DNA of 64,000 nucleotides from Streptomyces sp. A0642 (GTDB lineage Bacteria > Actinomycetota > Actinomycetes > Streptomycetales > Streptomycetaceae). The position numbers and the translations under genes were made by a program. A model generated the notes under the pieces. That model made no database searches. It was not told where the DNA came from and saw only the letters and a list, made by a program, of their open reading frames with translations. Location of the stretch: NCBI RefSeq assembly GCF_004795105.1, contig NZ_SSBL01000033.1, positions 1 through 64,000 of the forward strand, read 5' to 3'. Shown piece by piece: positions 1 through 7,690 of this stretch. The stretch's first letter is position 1. Every line of letters starts with the position of its first letter.

Positions 1-116
1 AGCTCCGACAGCAGACCGTCGACATCCTCACGATCCAACGTCAGGTCATCGGCGAAATGCCGGTCACCGGTCGCGTCGGGCACGTACTTCACACAGACAA
101 CGATCCTCAAGCTCAC
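1..116 (-). CDS. etfB: Electron transfer flavoprotein subunit beta, N-terminal part only
   Basis: The window opens inside this leftward gene, so only about 38 codons from a GTG at 116-114 are present. They begin VSLRIVVCVKYVPDAT and end DVDGLLSEL, the usual N-terminus of actinobacterial EtfB (FixA-like). In this family EtfB binds AMP and, with FAD-carrying EtfA, moves electrons from acyl-CoA dehydrogenases to the respiratory chain. The gene is divergent from the TetR gene that starts at 228, and the gap holds two copies of a palindrome, so the regulator probably controls it. etfA would be expected further left, outside the window. The call rests on 38 residues but the match is distinctive. 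Confidence 0.8.
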   Translation of the reverse strand, partial: MSLRIVVCVKYVPDATGDRHFADDLTLDREDVDGLLSE

Positions 117-160
117 GCCGGCTCTCCCTGTACTTCGTCCAGTCTCTGTCGTCACCATAT

Positions 161-195
161 GGTACCCAGTACCCTGCGTAAAGGTACCCAGTGCC
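161..195. promoter_or_regulatory. Paired palindromic operator, left of the TetR gene
   Basis: Two 13-bp near-palindromes, GGTACCCAGTACC at 161-173 and GGTACCCAGTGCC at 183-195 (half-sites GGTAC and GTRCC around three bases), lie about 22-23 bp apart in the gap between etfB and the TetR gene. The second overlaps the expected -35 region of the TetR promoter. The same pair with the same spacing recurs at 976-1011 beyond the regulator. That TetR protein binds here is an inference. Confidence 0.65.
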
Positions 196-214
196 GGATA
201 TCCGTTTCCGGTGC

Positions 215-220
215 TACGTT
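215..220 (+). promoter_or_regulatory. -10 hexamer for a leaderless TetR transcript
   Basis: TACGTT fits the TANNNT -10 pattern and ends 7 nt before the ATG at 228, so transcription would start at or next to the start codon. No Shine-Dalgarno sequence lies in between. Confidence 0.4.
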
Positions 221-227
221 CTCCGGC

Positions 228-950
228 ATGACCGATGACCGCGGGCCGGCCAAGAAGCCCCCGATGCGTGACGTGCTCGCCGAGGCGGCCTTCGCGCTCT
301 TCATGGAGCGCGGGTTCGAGCGGACCACGGTGGACGACATCGTCGCGAGCGCGGGGGTGGGGCGGCGGTCGTTCTTCCGCTACTTCCCCTCGAAGGAGGA
401 CGCGGTCTTCCCCGACCACGAGCGGTGCCTCGCGGACATGACCGCGTTCCTGGAAACCGCCGGCGACGGCGATCCGGTGGAAGCGGTGTGCGAGGCGGCC
501 CGGATCGTGCTGCGGATGTACGCGGAGAAGCCGGAGTTCTCCGTGCAGCGCTACCGGCTCACCCGGGAGGTTCCCGGTCTGCGCACCTACGAACTCTCCG
601 TCGTGCGCCGCTACGAGCGGACCATGGCCGGGTATCTGGAACGCCGGTGGGCCGGCGCCCCCGACGCGGCTCTGCGCGCCGAGGTGATCGCGGCTTCGGT
701 GGTCGCGGCGCACAACAACGGGCTGCGGTCCTGGCTGCGTTCGGGCGGCCGGGGCGACGCGGGCGCCGAGGTCGACCGGGCGCTCGAACTGGTCCGGTCC
801 GTATGGGGGCCGGCGGCCGAGCGGCCGCCCGCACCCGCGGCCGAGGACGAGGTGATCGTGATGATCGCGCCGAAGGGGGCTCCGATGTGGCGCGTCGTGC
901 AGCGCATCGAATCGGCCCTCGGCGGGGAACCGGGCACCACTGAGAGGTAG
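228..950 (+). CDS. TetR family transcriptional regulator
   Basis: A 240-residue DNA-binding regulator. The TetR helix-turn-helix is at about residues 15-60: a FALFMERGFERTTVDDI stretch followed by AGVGRRSFFRYFPSKEDAV, the recognition helix and the usual YFxSKEDA ending. The C-terminal part is a helical ligand-binding domain with no assignable ligand. The ATG at 228 was chosen because the reading frame upstream of it runs through the operator pair and has no family resemblance, and because a -10 hexamer sits 7 nt before it. It lies between etfB (divergent) and a DUF35-type gene (same strand). Matching operator pairs on both sides suggest it represses both neighbours and itself, perhaps in response to an acyl-CoA or fatty acid. 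The signal is inferred from neighbours only. Confidence 0.88.
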   Translation: MTDDRGPAKKPPMRDVLAEAAFALFMERGFERTTVDDIVASAGVGRRSFFRYFPSKEDAVFPDHERCLADMTAFLETAGDGDPVEAVCEAARIVLRMYAEKPEFSVQRYRLTREVPGLRTYELSVVRRYERTMAGYLERRWAGAPDAALRAEVIAASVVAAHNNGLRSWLRSGGRGDAGAEVDRALELVRSVWGPAAERPPAPAAEDEVIVMIAPKGAPMWRVVQRIESALGGEPGTTER

Positions 951-975
951 TTCACTCGTGGGCCCGGCTTTCACC

Positions 976-1011
976 GGCACTCAGTACCTTTACTTCATGG
1001 AACTAAGTGCC
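976..1011. promoter_or_regulatory. Paired palindromic operator, right of the TetR gene
   Basis: GGCACTCAGTACC at 976-988 and GGAACTAAGTGCC at 999-1011 repeat the half-site pattern GGNAC-N3-GTRCC seen at 161-195, with nearly the same 23-bp spacing. The reverse complement of the first copy matches the motif at 183-195 closely, including a flanking AAAGG. The pair sits about 65-100 bp before the DUF35-type gene. Confidence 0.65.
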
Positions 1012-1075
1012 ATACGGTGCCGGAGTGGCGTCGCCGCAGGTGCGGCGCACCCAGTCGAGCGCGGGAGGCCGAGGC

Positions 1076-1480
1076 GTGTTCATCACCGGAATCGACGTGG
1101 AGCCCACAGCTCGCGACGCAGGGGAGCAGCGCAGCACGGAGGGTCTGGTCTACCAGGTGTGCCGGTGGTGCGGCACCGCATCCTTCCGCAAACTCCTGTG
1201 CCCCGCCTGCGCGTCGAGCGATCTGGAGTCCGAGCGGAGCGACGGCCACGGGGTCGTCGTGCGGTCCAGCGTCGTGAACCGCTACTCGCGGGTGATGCGC
1301 AACGAGTCCCTGGTGCGCTTCCCCGAAGGGTTCGTGTACCGGTGCCGCATCGTGGGCGCGGCACCGCACCTGGTGAGCGTCGGCGACCGGGTGCGGCCCG
1401 TCGGCGGCATGACCTCCGAGGCGGGCGAAGTGGTCCTCGAGCTCTGCGACCCGCCCGGGGGAGCCGGCTGGTACGCGTGA
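1076..1480 (+). CDS. Zn-ribbon OB-fold protein (DUF35 type)
   Basis: A 134-residue protein with an N-terminal rubredoxin-like zinc ribbon (CRWCGTASFRKLLCPAC, two CxxC pairs at about residues 29-45) followed by a small beta-rich OB-fold with GDRVRPVGG. This is the DUF35/OB-fold architecture usually found next to thiolases and acyl-CoA enzymes, where it is thought to help bind acyl-CoA. The GTG at 1076 was chosen because GGGAGG at 1063-1068 precedes it by 7 nt; an in-frame GTG at 1007 overlaps the operator and has no ribosome site. Its place beside etfB and the TetR gene suggests the three form one acyl-CoA-related regulon. No thiolase is in the window. Confidence 0.75.
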   Translation: MFITGIDVEPTARDAGEQRSTEGLVYQVCRWCGTASFRKLLCPACASSDLESERSDGHGVVVRSSVVNRYSRVMRNESLVRFPEGFVYRCRIVGAAPHLVSVGDRVRPVGGMTSEAGEVVLELCDPPGGAGWYA

Positions 1481-1716
1481 GTCCGCCGCCGCGCGGCCGG
1501 GGTTCGGCCTGCGGGATGCGCCTGTCCGGCCCGCGCACGGCCTCGACCGTGGCGCGCGGGGCGCGGCGGCGCTGACGGACCGGGTGGGACGAGCTGAGCG
1601 ATCAGGGCCCCGCGCCCGAGCCGGTCCGAGGTCCGTCGGATCCCGCTGCGCCCCTCGTCCGCCACCGGTAGCGCCGAGGGCCCAACCTCACGATGCAGGG
1701 GTCGGCCCAGGGACCG

Positions 1717-2904
1717 TCAGCCGACCGGTCCCTCGTGCTCGTTCTCCCCGCGAGGCACCGCGGGGCGGTCGCGTTCGGCCGGCCCGTGGGCGGCCGGGGT
1801 GCACTCCATCTGGTCCTCGTCGCCGAGGCGTTCGGCCCGTACGTCTCCGATGTCCCGGGCCGGGCCCCGATGGCCGCCGAGGAGTGCGGACGCGTGTCCC
1901 CGCACGCCGGCGTCGGCATCGCGCGTGAGGGCGAACAGCGCCCGCAGCGCCATGCGGCCGTACGAGCCGCCGGTTCGCTGGAGGAGTGACGCCGCCTCGA
2001 GCCGCACCTCCGCGGCGGGGTGGGTGACGAAGGACAGTCCCACCTCCTCGACCCGGGGGTCCGGGGAGTCCGACTCGGAAAGCGCGCGCAGGACGAGGCG
2101 GAGGACGGCCGGGTCCGCCTCCTCGACGGCCCAGGGGAGGAAGATCTCCGGTGCCCGCGGTGCGAAAACGGCCGGCTGCGTGCCGGCCACCGTCTCCCGC
2201 AGGACGAGACCGCGCAGGACGTCCGCGGCGAACAGCCGGTGAAGGGCCTCGTGGTGGGACCGCAGCCGCGCGGCGGCGGCCCAGGTCTCCTCGTCGTTCC
2301 GTTCGGCGAGCACGTTCACGGTCTCGGTCCAGTCGGCGTGCTCCGGATCGGGATGCGTGAGGGCACGTGCGAGCAGTTCACCGATGGGCGGACGCCGGCC
2401 GAACCACTGCTCCAGGTTGCTGAGGACCGCGGCGTGCCCGTCGCGCACGGTCAGCCCGCCGAGCGTGATCTCGTCGTAGTCGGTCCACCAGTCGCCGTCC
2501 CGAACCCGGATCCGCCTGTGCGGGCCCGGGGCGTCCGTCCTGCGTCGCAACTCGGTCACCACGCCGGCCTCGTGCCAGTGCCGTGCGCGTTCCAGCAGTT
2601 CCGCCCGGGCGGTCTCGGTGAGGTGCTCCCCGAGAGCGGGCAGCACCGCGAGAACGACCGAGACCGTGCCGCAGTCGACGGCCCGGAGCAAGGGAGTGGT
2701 CCCGTCGGGGAGGCGCCGTTGCGGATCGGCTCCTCCCTCGGTCAAGGCGGAGGCGACCGGTTCGTCGAACGCGGCGATGGCCAGGCAGAGGGCCGGGACG
2801 CCCCGCGCGTCTGCCGACTCCGGGTCGGCGCCCGCCTCCAGGAGCCTGCGCACAGCGGCGGCGTCCCCGCGGCGCACCGCGTCGAGCAGTGCGATCTCAC
2901 CCAT
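1717..2904 (-). CDS. Ankyrin and HEAT repeat protein
   Basis: A 395-residue protein with no signal peptide or membrane segment, so probably cytoplasmic. Residues 1-75 hold two to three ankyrin repeats (DAVRRGDAAAVRRLLEAGAD; TPLLRAVDCG). The middle resembles Streptomyces proteins that combine ankyrin and HEAT-like repeats, with helical repeats at about residues 250-340 (HPAAEVRLEAASLLQRTGG; DADAGVRGHASALLG). Such proteins act in protein-protein contacts; no partner is indicated. The last 25-30 residues (PAERDRPAVPRGENEHEGP) are unlike a HEAT repeat and may follow an old frameshift. The ATG at 2904 has AGGGGG 5 nt upstream. The 236 bp between this gene and the convergent DUF35-type gene holds nothing I can identify. 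Confidence 0.65.
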   Translation of the reverse strand: MGEIALLDAVRRGDAAAVRRLLEAGADPESADARGVPALCLAIAAFDEPVASALTEGGADPQRRLPDGTTPLLRAVDCGTVSVVLAVLPALGEHLTETARAELLERARHWHEAGVVTELRRRTDAPGPHRRIRVRDGDWWTDYDEITLGGLTVRDGHAAVLSNLEQWFGRRPPIGELLARALTHPDPEHADWTETVNVLAERNDEETWAAAARLRSHHEALHRLFAADVLRGLVLRETVAGTQPAVFAPRAPEIFLPWAVEEADPAVLRLVLRALSESDSPDPRVEEVGLSFVTHPAAEVRLEAASLLQRTGGSYGRMALRALFALTRDADAGVRGHASALLGGHRGPARDIGDVRAERLGDEDQMECTPAAHGPAERDRPAVPRGENEHEGPVG

Positions 2905-3262
2905 TCACGCCCCCTGCTGCACGCGTGCATACGAAGGAGAACCCTACGGGCTGTCCCGCGGGACCACTCGGGGTGAGGACTGCCCGGCCCCCCGCGGTCC
3001 CCGGGGCCCGGTGGCCGGACACCCGGCGCGGACCGGGCGAGGGCGGCCGGGGCGCCCTCGCCGAGGGTCCCCTGTCGACAACACCACCGGCACCGAGGGC
3101 GGTTGGCGTGGTCGCTCACCGGCCGAAGTCTCCGTGACGGTGTTACGGGTGAATTGCCTGACGACGCCGCAATGGTCTGTCCTCCGGGTCGTGAAGTCAT
3201 CCGATGAACCCTGCTCATCGCCTTCTCCCCGAGGGTCCGCGCCGCTACCATCGGGACGCGAA
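2905..3262. other. Intergenic region upstream of the GH74 gene
   Basis: A 358-bp gap between the divergent ankyrin and GH74 genes. No coding stretch is convincing. It must hold the ankyrin promoter near its left end and the GH74 promoter near its right end, where the CebR-type operator begins at 3263. A less GC-rich patch at about 3140-3215 is a plausible promoter region, but I see no clear -35/-10 pair. Confidence 0.4.
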
Positions 3263-3276
3263 TGGGAGCGCTCCCA
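3263..3276. promoter_or_regulatory. CebR-type operator
   Basis: TGGGAGCGCTCCCA is a perfect 14-bp palindrome identical to the site known for CebR, the LacI-family cellulose-utilisation repressor of Streptomyces that is released by cellobiose and cellotriose. It lies 57 bp before the GTG of a GH74 gene. cebR itself is not in the window. Confidence 0.85.
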
Positions 3277-3333
3277 CATCCGTACCGCCCTGTGCCGCCG
3301 CTGTCGGCGGTCTCGTTCGGAGAGGACGTTTCC

Positions 3334-6045
3334 GTGCGCTCAACCGCTAGACCCCTTGCCGCCCTCCTGGCAGCACTCACGCTCACCGCCGGTCTCTTCG
3401 CCACCGGCGCCCCCGCATCGGCGCGAGCCAACGAGGCTGCGCCGGCCGCCCAGGCATCCGATGTGTCCCTGGCTGCGGACACGTACAAGTGGAAGAACGT
3501 CCGCATCGACGGCGGTGGTTTCGTCCCCGGCATCGTCTTCAACCGGTCGGAGAAGAACCTCGCCTACGCCCGCACGGACATCGGCGGCGCCTACCGCTGG
3601 GATCAGACCGGCAAGCAGTGGACGCCGCTGCTCGACTGGGTGGACTGGGACCACTGGGGCTGGTCGGGCGTGGTGAGCCTCGCCTCGGACTCGGCCGACC
3701 CGGACAACGTGTACGCCGCCGTGGGCACGTACACCAACAGCTGGGACCCGGGCAACGGCGCGGTCCTGCGCTCCTCGGACCGGGGCGCCAGCTGGAAGGC
3801 CGCCCCCCTCCCCTTCAAGCTCGGCGGGAACATGCCGGGCCGCGGCATGGGTGAGCGCCTCGCGGTCGACCCGAACAAGAACTCCGTGCTGTACCTGGGC
3901 GCGCCCAGCGGCAAGGGCCTGTGGCGCTCCACCGACTCCGGAGTGACCTGGTCGCAGGTGACGGCCTTCCCCAACCCGGGCAACTACGCCCAGGACCCCA
4001 CCGACACCAGCGGATACGGCAACGACAACCAGGGCATCGTCTGGGTGACCTTCGACGAGCGCACCGGCAGCGCGGGCAGCGCGACCCGCGACATCTACGT
4101 GGGCGTCGCCGACAAGGACAACACCGTCTACCGCTCCACCGACGGCGGTGCCACCTGGTCGCGGATCGCCGGCCAGCCGACCGGCTATCTGGCCCACAAG
4201 GGGGTGCTCGACTCGGCGAACGGCTATCTCTATCTGACACTGAGCGACACCGGCGGCCCGTACGACGGCGGCAAGGGGCGGATCTGGCGGTACACCACCG
4301 CCACCGGTGCGTGGAAGGACGTCAGCCCGGTCGCCGAGGCCGACACCTACTACGGATTCAGCGGACTGTCCGTGGACCGGCAGCAGCCCGGCACCCTGAT
4401 GGCGACGGCGTACAGCTCCTGGTGGCCGGACACCCAGATCTTCCGCTCCACGGACAGCGGGGCGACCTGGACCAGGGCCTGGGACTACAGCAGCTACCCG
4501 AGCCGCACCAACCGCTTCACCCAGGACGTCTCGTCCGTGCCCTGGCTGACCTGGGGTGCCAACCCGGCGCCGCCGGAGACCTCGCCCAAACTGGGCTGGA
4601 TGACCGAGGCGCTGGAGATCGACCCGTTCGACTCGAACCGGATGATGTATGGCACCGGCGCCACGGTCTACGGCACCGAGAACCTCAAGAACTGGGACTC
4701 CGGCAGCCAGTTCAAGATCACGCCGATGGTGAAGGGCCTCGAGGAGACGGCCGTCAACGACCTGGCGAGCCCGCCGTCCGGCGCCCCGCTGCTCAGCGCG
4801 CTCGGCGATGTCGGAGGATTCCGGCACACCTCTCTCGACGCCGTGCCGGGCATGATGTTCACCTCGCCCAACCTCACCTCCACCACCAGCCTCGACTTCG
4901 CGGAGACCAGCCCCGGCACGGTCGTACGGGTCGGCAGCGCCGACGCCGCCCCGCACATCGGTTTCTCCACGGACAACGGGGCGAACTGGTTCCAGGGCTC
5001 CGAGCCCTCCGGGGTCACCGGCGGCGGCACGGTCGCGGCGGCGGCCGACGGCAGCGGATTCGTGTGGAGCCCGGAGGGCGCGGGCGTGCACCGCACCACC
5101 GGGTACGGGAGTACATGGTCGGCGTCCACCGGGATACCGGCCGGGGCGACCGTCGAGTCCGACCGGAAGAACCCGAAGAAGTTCTACGGGTACAAGGCCG
5201 GCACCTTCTACGTCTCGACGGACGGCGGCGCCACCTTCACCGCGAAGGCTTCGAGCGGTCTGCCCACCGAGGGCAACGTCCGCTTCAAGGCGGTACCGGG
5301 CGCCGAGGGTGATGTCTGGCTCGCCGGCGGCAGTGCGACGGGCGCCTACGGGCTCTGGCACTCCACCGACTCGGGCGCGACGTTCACCAGACTCTCCGGG
5401 ATCCAGCAGGCGGACTCGGTCGGTTTCGGCAAGGCTGCCGCGGGGGCCTCGTACCAGACGCTCTTCGTCACGGCGAAGATCGGCGGCGTACGCGGTGTCT
5501 TCCGTTCCACGGACGCGGGCACGACCTGGACCCGGATCAACGACGACGCGCACCAGTGGGGATGGATCGGCGCCTCGATCACCGGTGACCCGAGGATCTA
5601 CGGCCGGGTGTACCTCTCGACCAACGGGCGCGGGATCATGTACGGCGACTCGTCGGACGGCGACGGCGGCGGTACGGACCCGGGCACGGACCCCGGCACG
5701 GACCCGGGGAACCCGCCCGGGAGCGGGGCCTGTTCGGTGACGTACAAGGTCACCAACCAGTGGTCCGGCGGCTTCCAGGCCGATGTGACGCTCACCAACA
5801 CCGGGACCGCGGCCCTGGACGGCTGGCAGCTGGGCTGGACGTTCGCGGACGGCCAGAAGGTCGGTCAGATGTGGAACGCCACCTCCACGCAGGCCGGCGC
5901 GAAGGTGACAGCCGCCAACGTCTCCTGGAACGGCAAGGTGGCGCCGGGCGCTTCGGTGGGCTTCGGATTCACCGGCACCCTGACGGGTGGTAACGCCGCT
6001 CCGGCCGCGTTCGCCCTGGGCGGCAAGGCTTGCTCCACCGGCTGA
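3334..6045 (+). CDS. Secreted GH74 xyloglucanase with C-terminal CBM2
   Basis: A 903-residue exported enzyme that would cut the beta-1,4-glucan backbone of xyloglucan. A Sec signal peptide covers about residues 1-32 (LLAALTLTAGLFATGAPASA). The catalytic part, about 50-780, is a pair of beta-propellers with repeated BNR motifs (YRSTDGGATW, FRSTDSGATW). The two catalytic aspartates of GH74 are visible: D82 in ARTDIGGAYRW and about D492 in ALGDVGGFRH. A Gly/Asp/Thr/Pro linker (three TDPG units) leads to a CBM2 of about 105 residues starting at the Cys of ACSVTYKVTNQW. The GTG at 3334 has GGAGAGGA 7 nt upstream and opens directly into the signal peptide. A perfect CebR box 57 bp upstream predicts induction by cello-oligosaccharides. 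Confidence 0.92.
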   Translation: MRSTARPLAALLAALTLTAGLFATGAPASARANEAAPAAQASDVSLAADTYKWKNVRIDGGGFVPGIVFNRSEKNLAYARTDIGGAYRWDQTGKQWTPLLDWVDWDHWGWSGVVSLASDSADPDNVYAAVGTYTNSWDPGNGAVLRSSDRGASWKAAPLPFKLGGNMPGRGMGERLAVDPNKNSVLYLGAPSGKGLWRSTDSGVTWSQVTAFPNPGNYAQDPTDTSGYGNDNQGIVWVTFDERTGSAGSATRDIYVGVADKDNTVYRSTDGGATWSRIAGQPTGYLAHKGVLDSANGYLYLTLSDTGGPYDGGKGRIWRYTTATGAWKDVSPVAEADTYYGFSGLSVDRQQPGTLMATAYSSWWPDTQIFRSTDSGATWTRAWDYSSYPSRTNRFTQDVSSVPWLTWGANPAPPETSPKLGWMTEALEIDPFDSNRMMYGTGATVYGTENLKNWDSGSQFKITPMVKGLEETAVNDLASPPSGAPLLSALGDVGGFRHTSLDAVPGMMFTSPNLTSTTSLDFAETSPGTVVRVGSADAAPHIGFSTDNGANWFQGSEPSGVTGGGTVAAAADGSGFVWSPEGAGVHRTTGYGSTWSASTGIPAGATVESDRKNPKKFYGYKAGTFYVSTDGGATFTAKASSGLPTEGNVRFKAVPGAEGDVWLAGGSATGAYGLWHSTDSGATFTRLSGIQQADSVGFGKAAAGASYQTLFVTAKIGGVRGVFRSTDAGTTWTRINDDAHQWGWIGASITGDPRIYGRVYLSTNGRGIMYGDSSDGDGGGTDPGTDPGTDPGNPPGSGACSVTYKVTNQWSGGFQADVTLTNTGTAALDGWQLGWTFADGQKVGQMWNATSTQAGAKVTAANVSWNGKVAPGASVGFGFTGTLTGGNAAPAAFALGGKACSTG

Positions 6046-6072
6046 CCAACGGGCGGCGGGGGCACGGGGGGA

Positions 6073-6101
6073 GGGGCGGGCCGAGCGGGTGGGCCCGCCC
6101 C
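6073..6101 (+). terminator. Hairpin terminator after the GH74 gene
   Basis: A 10-bp GC stem (6073-6082 paired with 6092-6101) with a 9-nt loop lies 28 bp after the GH74 stop. It has no U-tract, which is normal for Streptomyces terminators. Confidence 0.5.
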
Positions 6102-6198
6102 GCGCACTGCCGGGCCCGGCCGCCCCCTGTCGCCCCTGCCGCACCGTGTCACCGCCCGGTGTACGGCGGTCTCACTGGCCCCGTACAGGTTCGTCGGC

Positions 6199-6204
6199 CA
6201 TACT
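6199..6204 (+). promoter_or_regulatory. -10 hexamer for a leaderless transcript
   Basis: CATACT ends 7 nt before the GTG at 6212, with no ribosome-binding sequence in between. It has the same geometry as the sites at 215, 15389, 22525 and 24614. Confidence 0.4.
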
Positions 6205-6211
6205 GCCCGCC

Positions 6212-6757
6212 GTGGAGCAGCGCATAGATCCCAACACTCAGCCCGCGTACGCCGCAGGGACAGACCCGGCGTACATCCCTGGTCTCACGGCCCCCCGAAC
6301 CGCCGAGAAGGCGGAGGAGGACCCGGAGCAGACCGAGGGGCCCGCATCCGAGGGAGCCGCCCCCGAGGACGCGGCGCCCGACGCCGAGCCCGTTGCCGGT
6401 GCGGCGGCGGACGACGAGGAGGAAGAGAACGAGCAGGTGGACGCGGACGGCCCCGCGTCCGACGACGGGGCGGCGGACGGTCCGTCGTTCGAGGTGAGCG
6501 ACCGGCGCGGTTCGATCTCCGCCGACCGGAAGGGAATCCGGTTCACGCTGGACGACCAGGAGGCCGACTTCCACTGGGACGAGGTCGGGGCCGTGGAACT
6601 GAAGCCGGCCCGGTTCGGCCGCCGGTTCACGGTCACGGTCCACATGTCGACCCGGCGCTGGTTCAACGCCGAGGTCGAGGCGCCCGCCCGGAGCGACCTC
6701 AAGGGGTGGACGGAGGGCTTCGACGCGGTCCTGGACGCCTACTTCGAGGAGTCCTGA
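6212..6757 (+). CDS. Conserved hypothetical protein with acidic N-terminal half
   Basis: A 181-residue protein of unknown function. Residues 1-90 are low complexity, rich in Ala, Glu, Asp and Pro (DDEEEENEQVDAD), and probably disordered. Residues 90-181 form a compact domain with alternating strands (SISADRKGIRFTLDDQ, FHWDEVGAVELKP, FTVTVHM) and a final helix, somewhat like a PH-type beta barrel; that resemblance is only an impression. No signal peptide or membrane segment is present. The GTG at 6212 follows a CATACT hexamer by 7 nt, suggesting a leaderless transcript. Its 3' end overlaps the convergent hydrolase gene by 19 bp. Confidence 0.65.
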   Translation: MEQRIDPNTQPAYAAGTDPAYIPGLTAPRTAEKAEEDPEQTEGPASEGAAPEDAAPDAEPVAGAAADDEEEENEQVDADGPASDDGAADGPSFEVSDRRGSISADRKGIRFTLDDQEADFHWDEVGAVELKPARFGRRFTVTVHMSTRRWFNAEVEAPARSDLKGWTEGFDAVLDAYFEES

Positions 6758-7671
6758 GACTGCGGGGCGGACGACGGTTCGACGACGGGACCTGCGCCCG
6801 CGCCGCGCAGCGCATCGAGCAGGTGCGGCCAGGCGTCCGCCCCGAGCGCGGCGTCGGCGGCGGGCGAACCTCCGTACCGGAAGCGCCCGGACGGTGCGGC
6901 GGCTCCCTCGCCCGGCAGCCGGGGGCGGTGCCCGGCGTCGGGGCGGGTGATCAGACGTACGGGGAGGCCGGCCGCCCTGCGGCGGGCGGCCAGTTCCGCG
7001 GCGAACCGCAGGGAGGGCCACATCAGGTCGTCGCCTCCCGCGACCAGCACGAGGTCGGTGCCGGCCCCGCCGACCGGGACGGCCGCGGCCGGGACGCGCT
7101 CGGCGAAGGCCGGCAGGCTCTGCTCGTACCAGCCGAGGACCGAGACGGGTTCGCCCTCCGGCTCGGCGGCCGTCCAGGTGTCGTCATAGGGCACGAACGG
7201 CAATGGCCTGCCCCGCCAGGTCCATGACGATCGGTGGGGAAGCGCGGCGCCGTCGCGGCCCGGTCCCACGTTCGCCCAGGTCACCGAGGTGGGCGAGAGG
7301 GCCACGACAGCGTCGACGCCGTCGTGGCGACCTGCCAGGTGCAGGGCGGCCTCGGCGCCCTTGGAGGCGCCGAGGACGCCGATGCGCCGCGCGCCGGCCG
7401 TACGCAGCCACTCGGCCGCGGACACGAAGGTCTCCAGCGGGACTTCGCAGATGCCCGGTGGCTGCCCGGGGCCGCCGAACCATCTGACCGACAGGGCGGT
7501 CATGCCCTCCCGGGCCAGCAGCCGGCACCGGGCCTCCTCGATGCGGCCGCTGGAGCCGGCGAGGACGAGCACGCCGATGCCGCTGCCGTGCACGGGGGCG
7601 GCGAGGAAACCCGTCCAGGCGTCCGCGCCGGCACCCGGACCGGTGTGCACCATGCGTTCCGCGATCTCCAT
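6739..7671 (-). CDS. Alpha/beta hydrolase of the acyl-CoA thioesterase / BAAT family
   Basis: A 310-residue cytoplasmic hydrolase resembling the C-terminal domain of acyl-CoA thioesterases and bile-acid-CoA:amino-acid N-acyltransferases. The triad is visible: nucleophile S103 in GASKGAE, an acid in GGDDLMWPS and a histidine in DAGHRPR. The mammalian BAAT enzymes use Cys at the nucleophile; Ser here argues for a thioesterase or esterase. The ATG at 7671 was preferred to an in-frame TTG at 7704 because the latter lies inside the upstream SIS gene. It starts 19 nt after that gene's stop on the same strand, so the two are probably co-transcribed. Substrate unknown. Confidence 0.75.
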   Translation of the reverse strand: MEIAERMVHTGPGAGADAWTGFLAAPVHGSGIGVLVLAGSSGRIEEARCRLLAREGMTALSVRWFGGPGQPPGICEVPLETFVSAAEWLRTAGARRIGVLGASKGAEAALHLAGRHDGVDAVVALSPTSVTWANVGPGRDGAALPHRSSWTWRGRPLPFVPYDDTWTAAEPEGEPVSVLGWYEQSLPAFAERVPAAAVPVGGAGTDLVLVAGGDDLMWPSLRFAAELAARRRAAGLPVRLITRPDAGHRPRLPGEGAAAPSGRFRYGGSPAADAALGADAWPHLLDALRGAGAGPVVEPSSAPQSQDSSK

Positions 7672-7690
7672 GTCCCGCTCAGTATCCGGC

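Noticed and set aside
161..195. KpnI-like GGTACC repeats as cloning scars or mobile-element ends
   Set aside because: The matching pair at 976-1011 and the position in promoter regions explain them better as operators.
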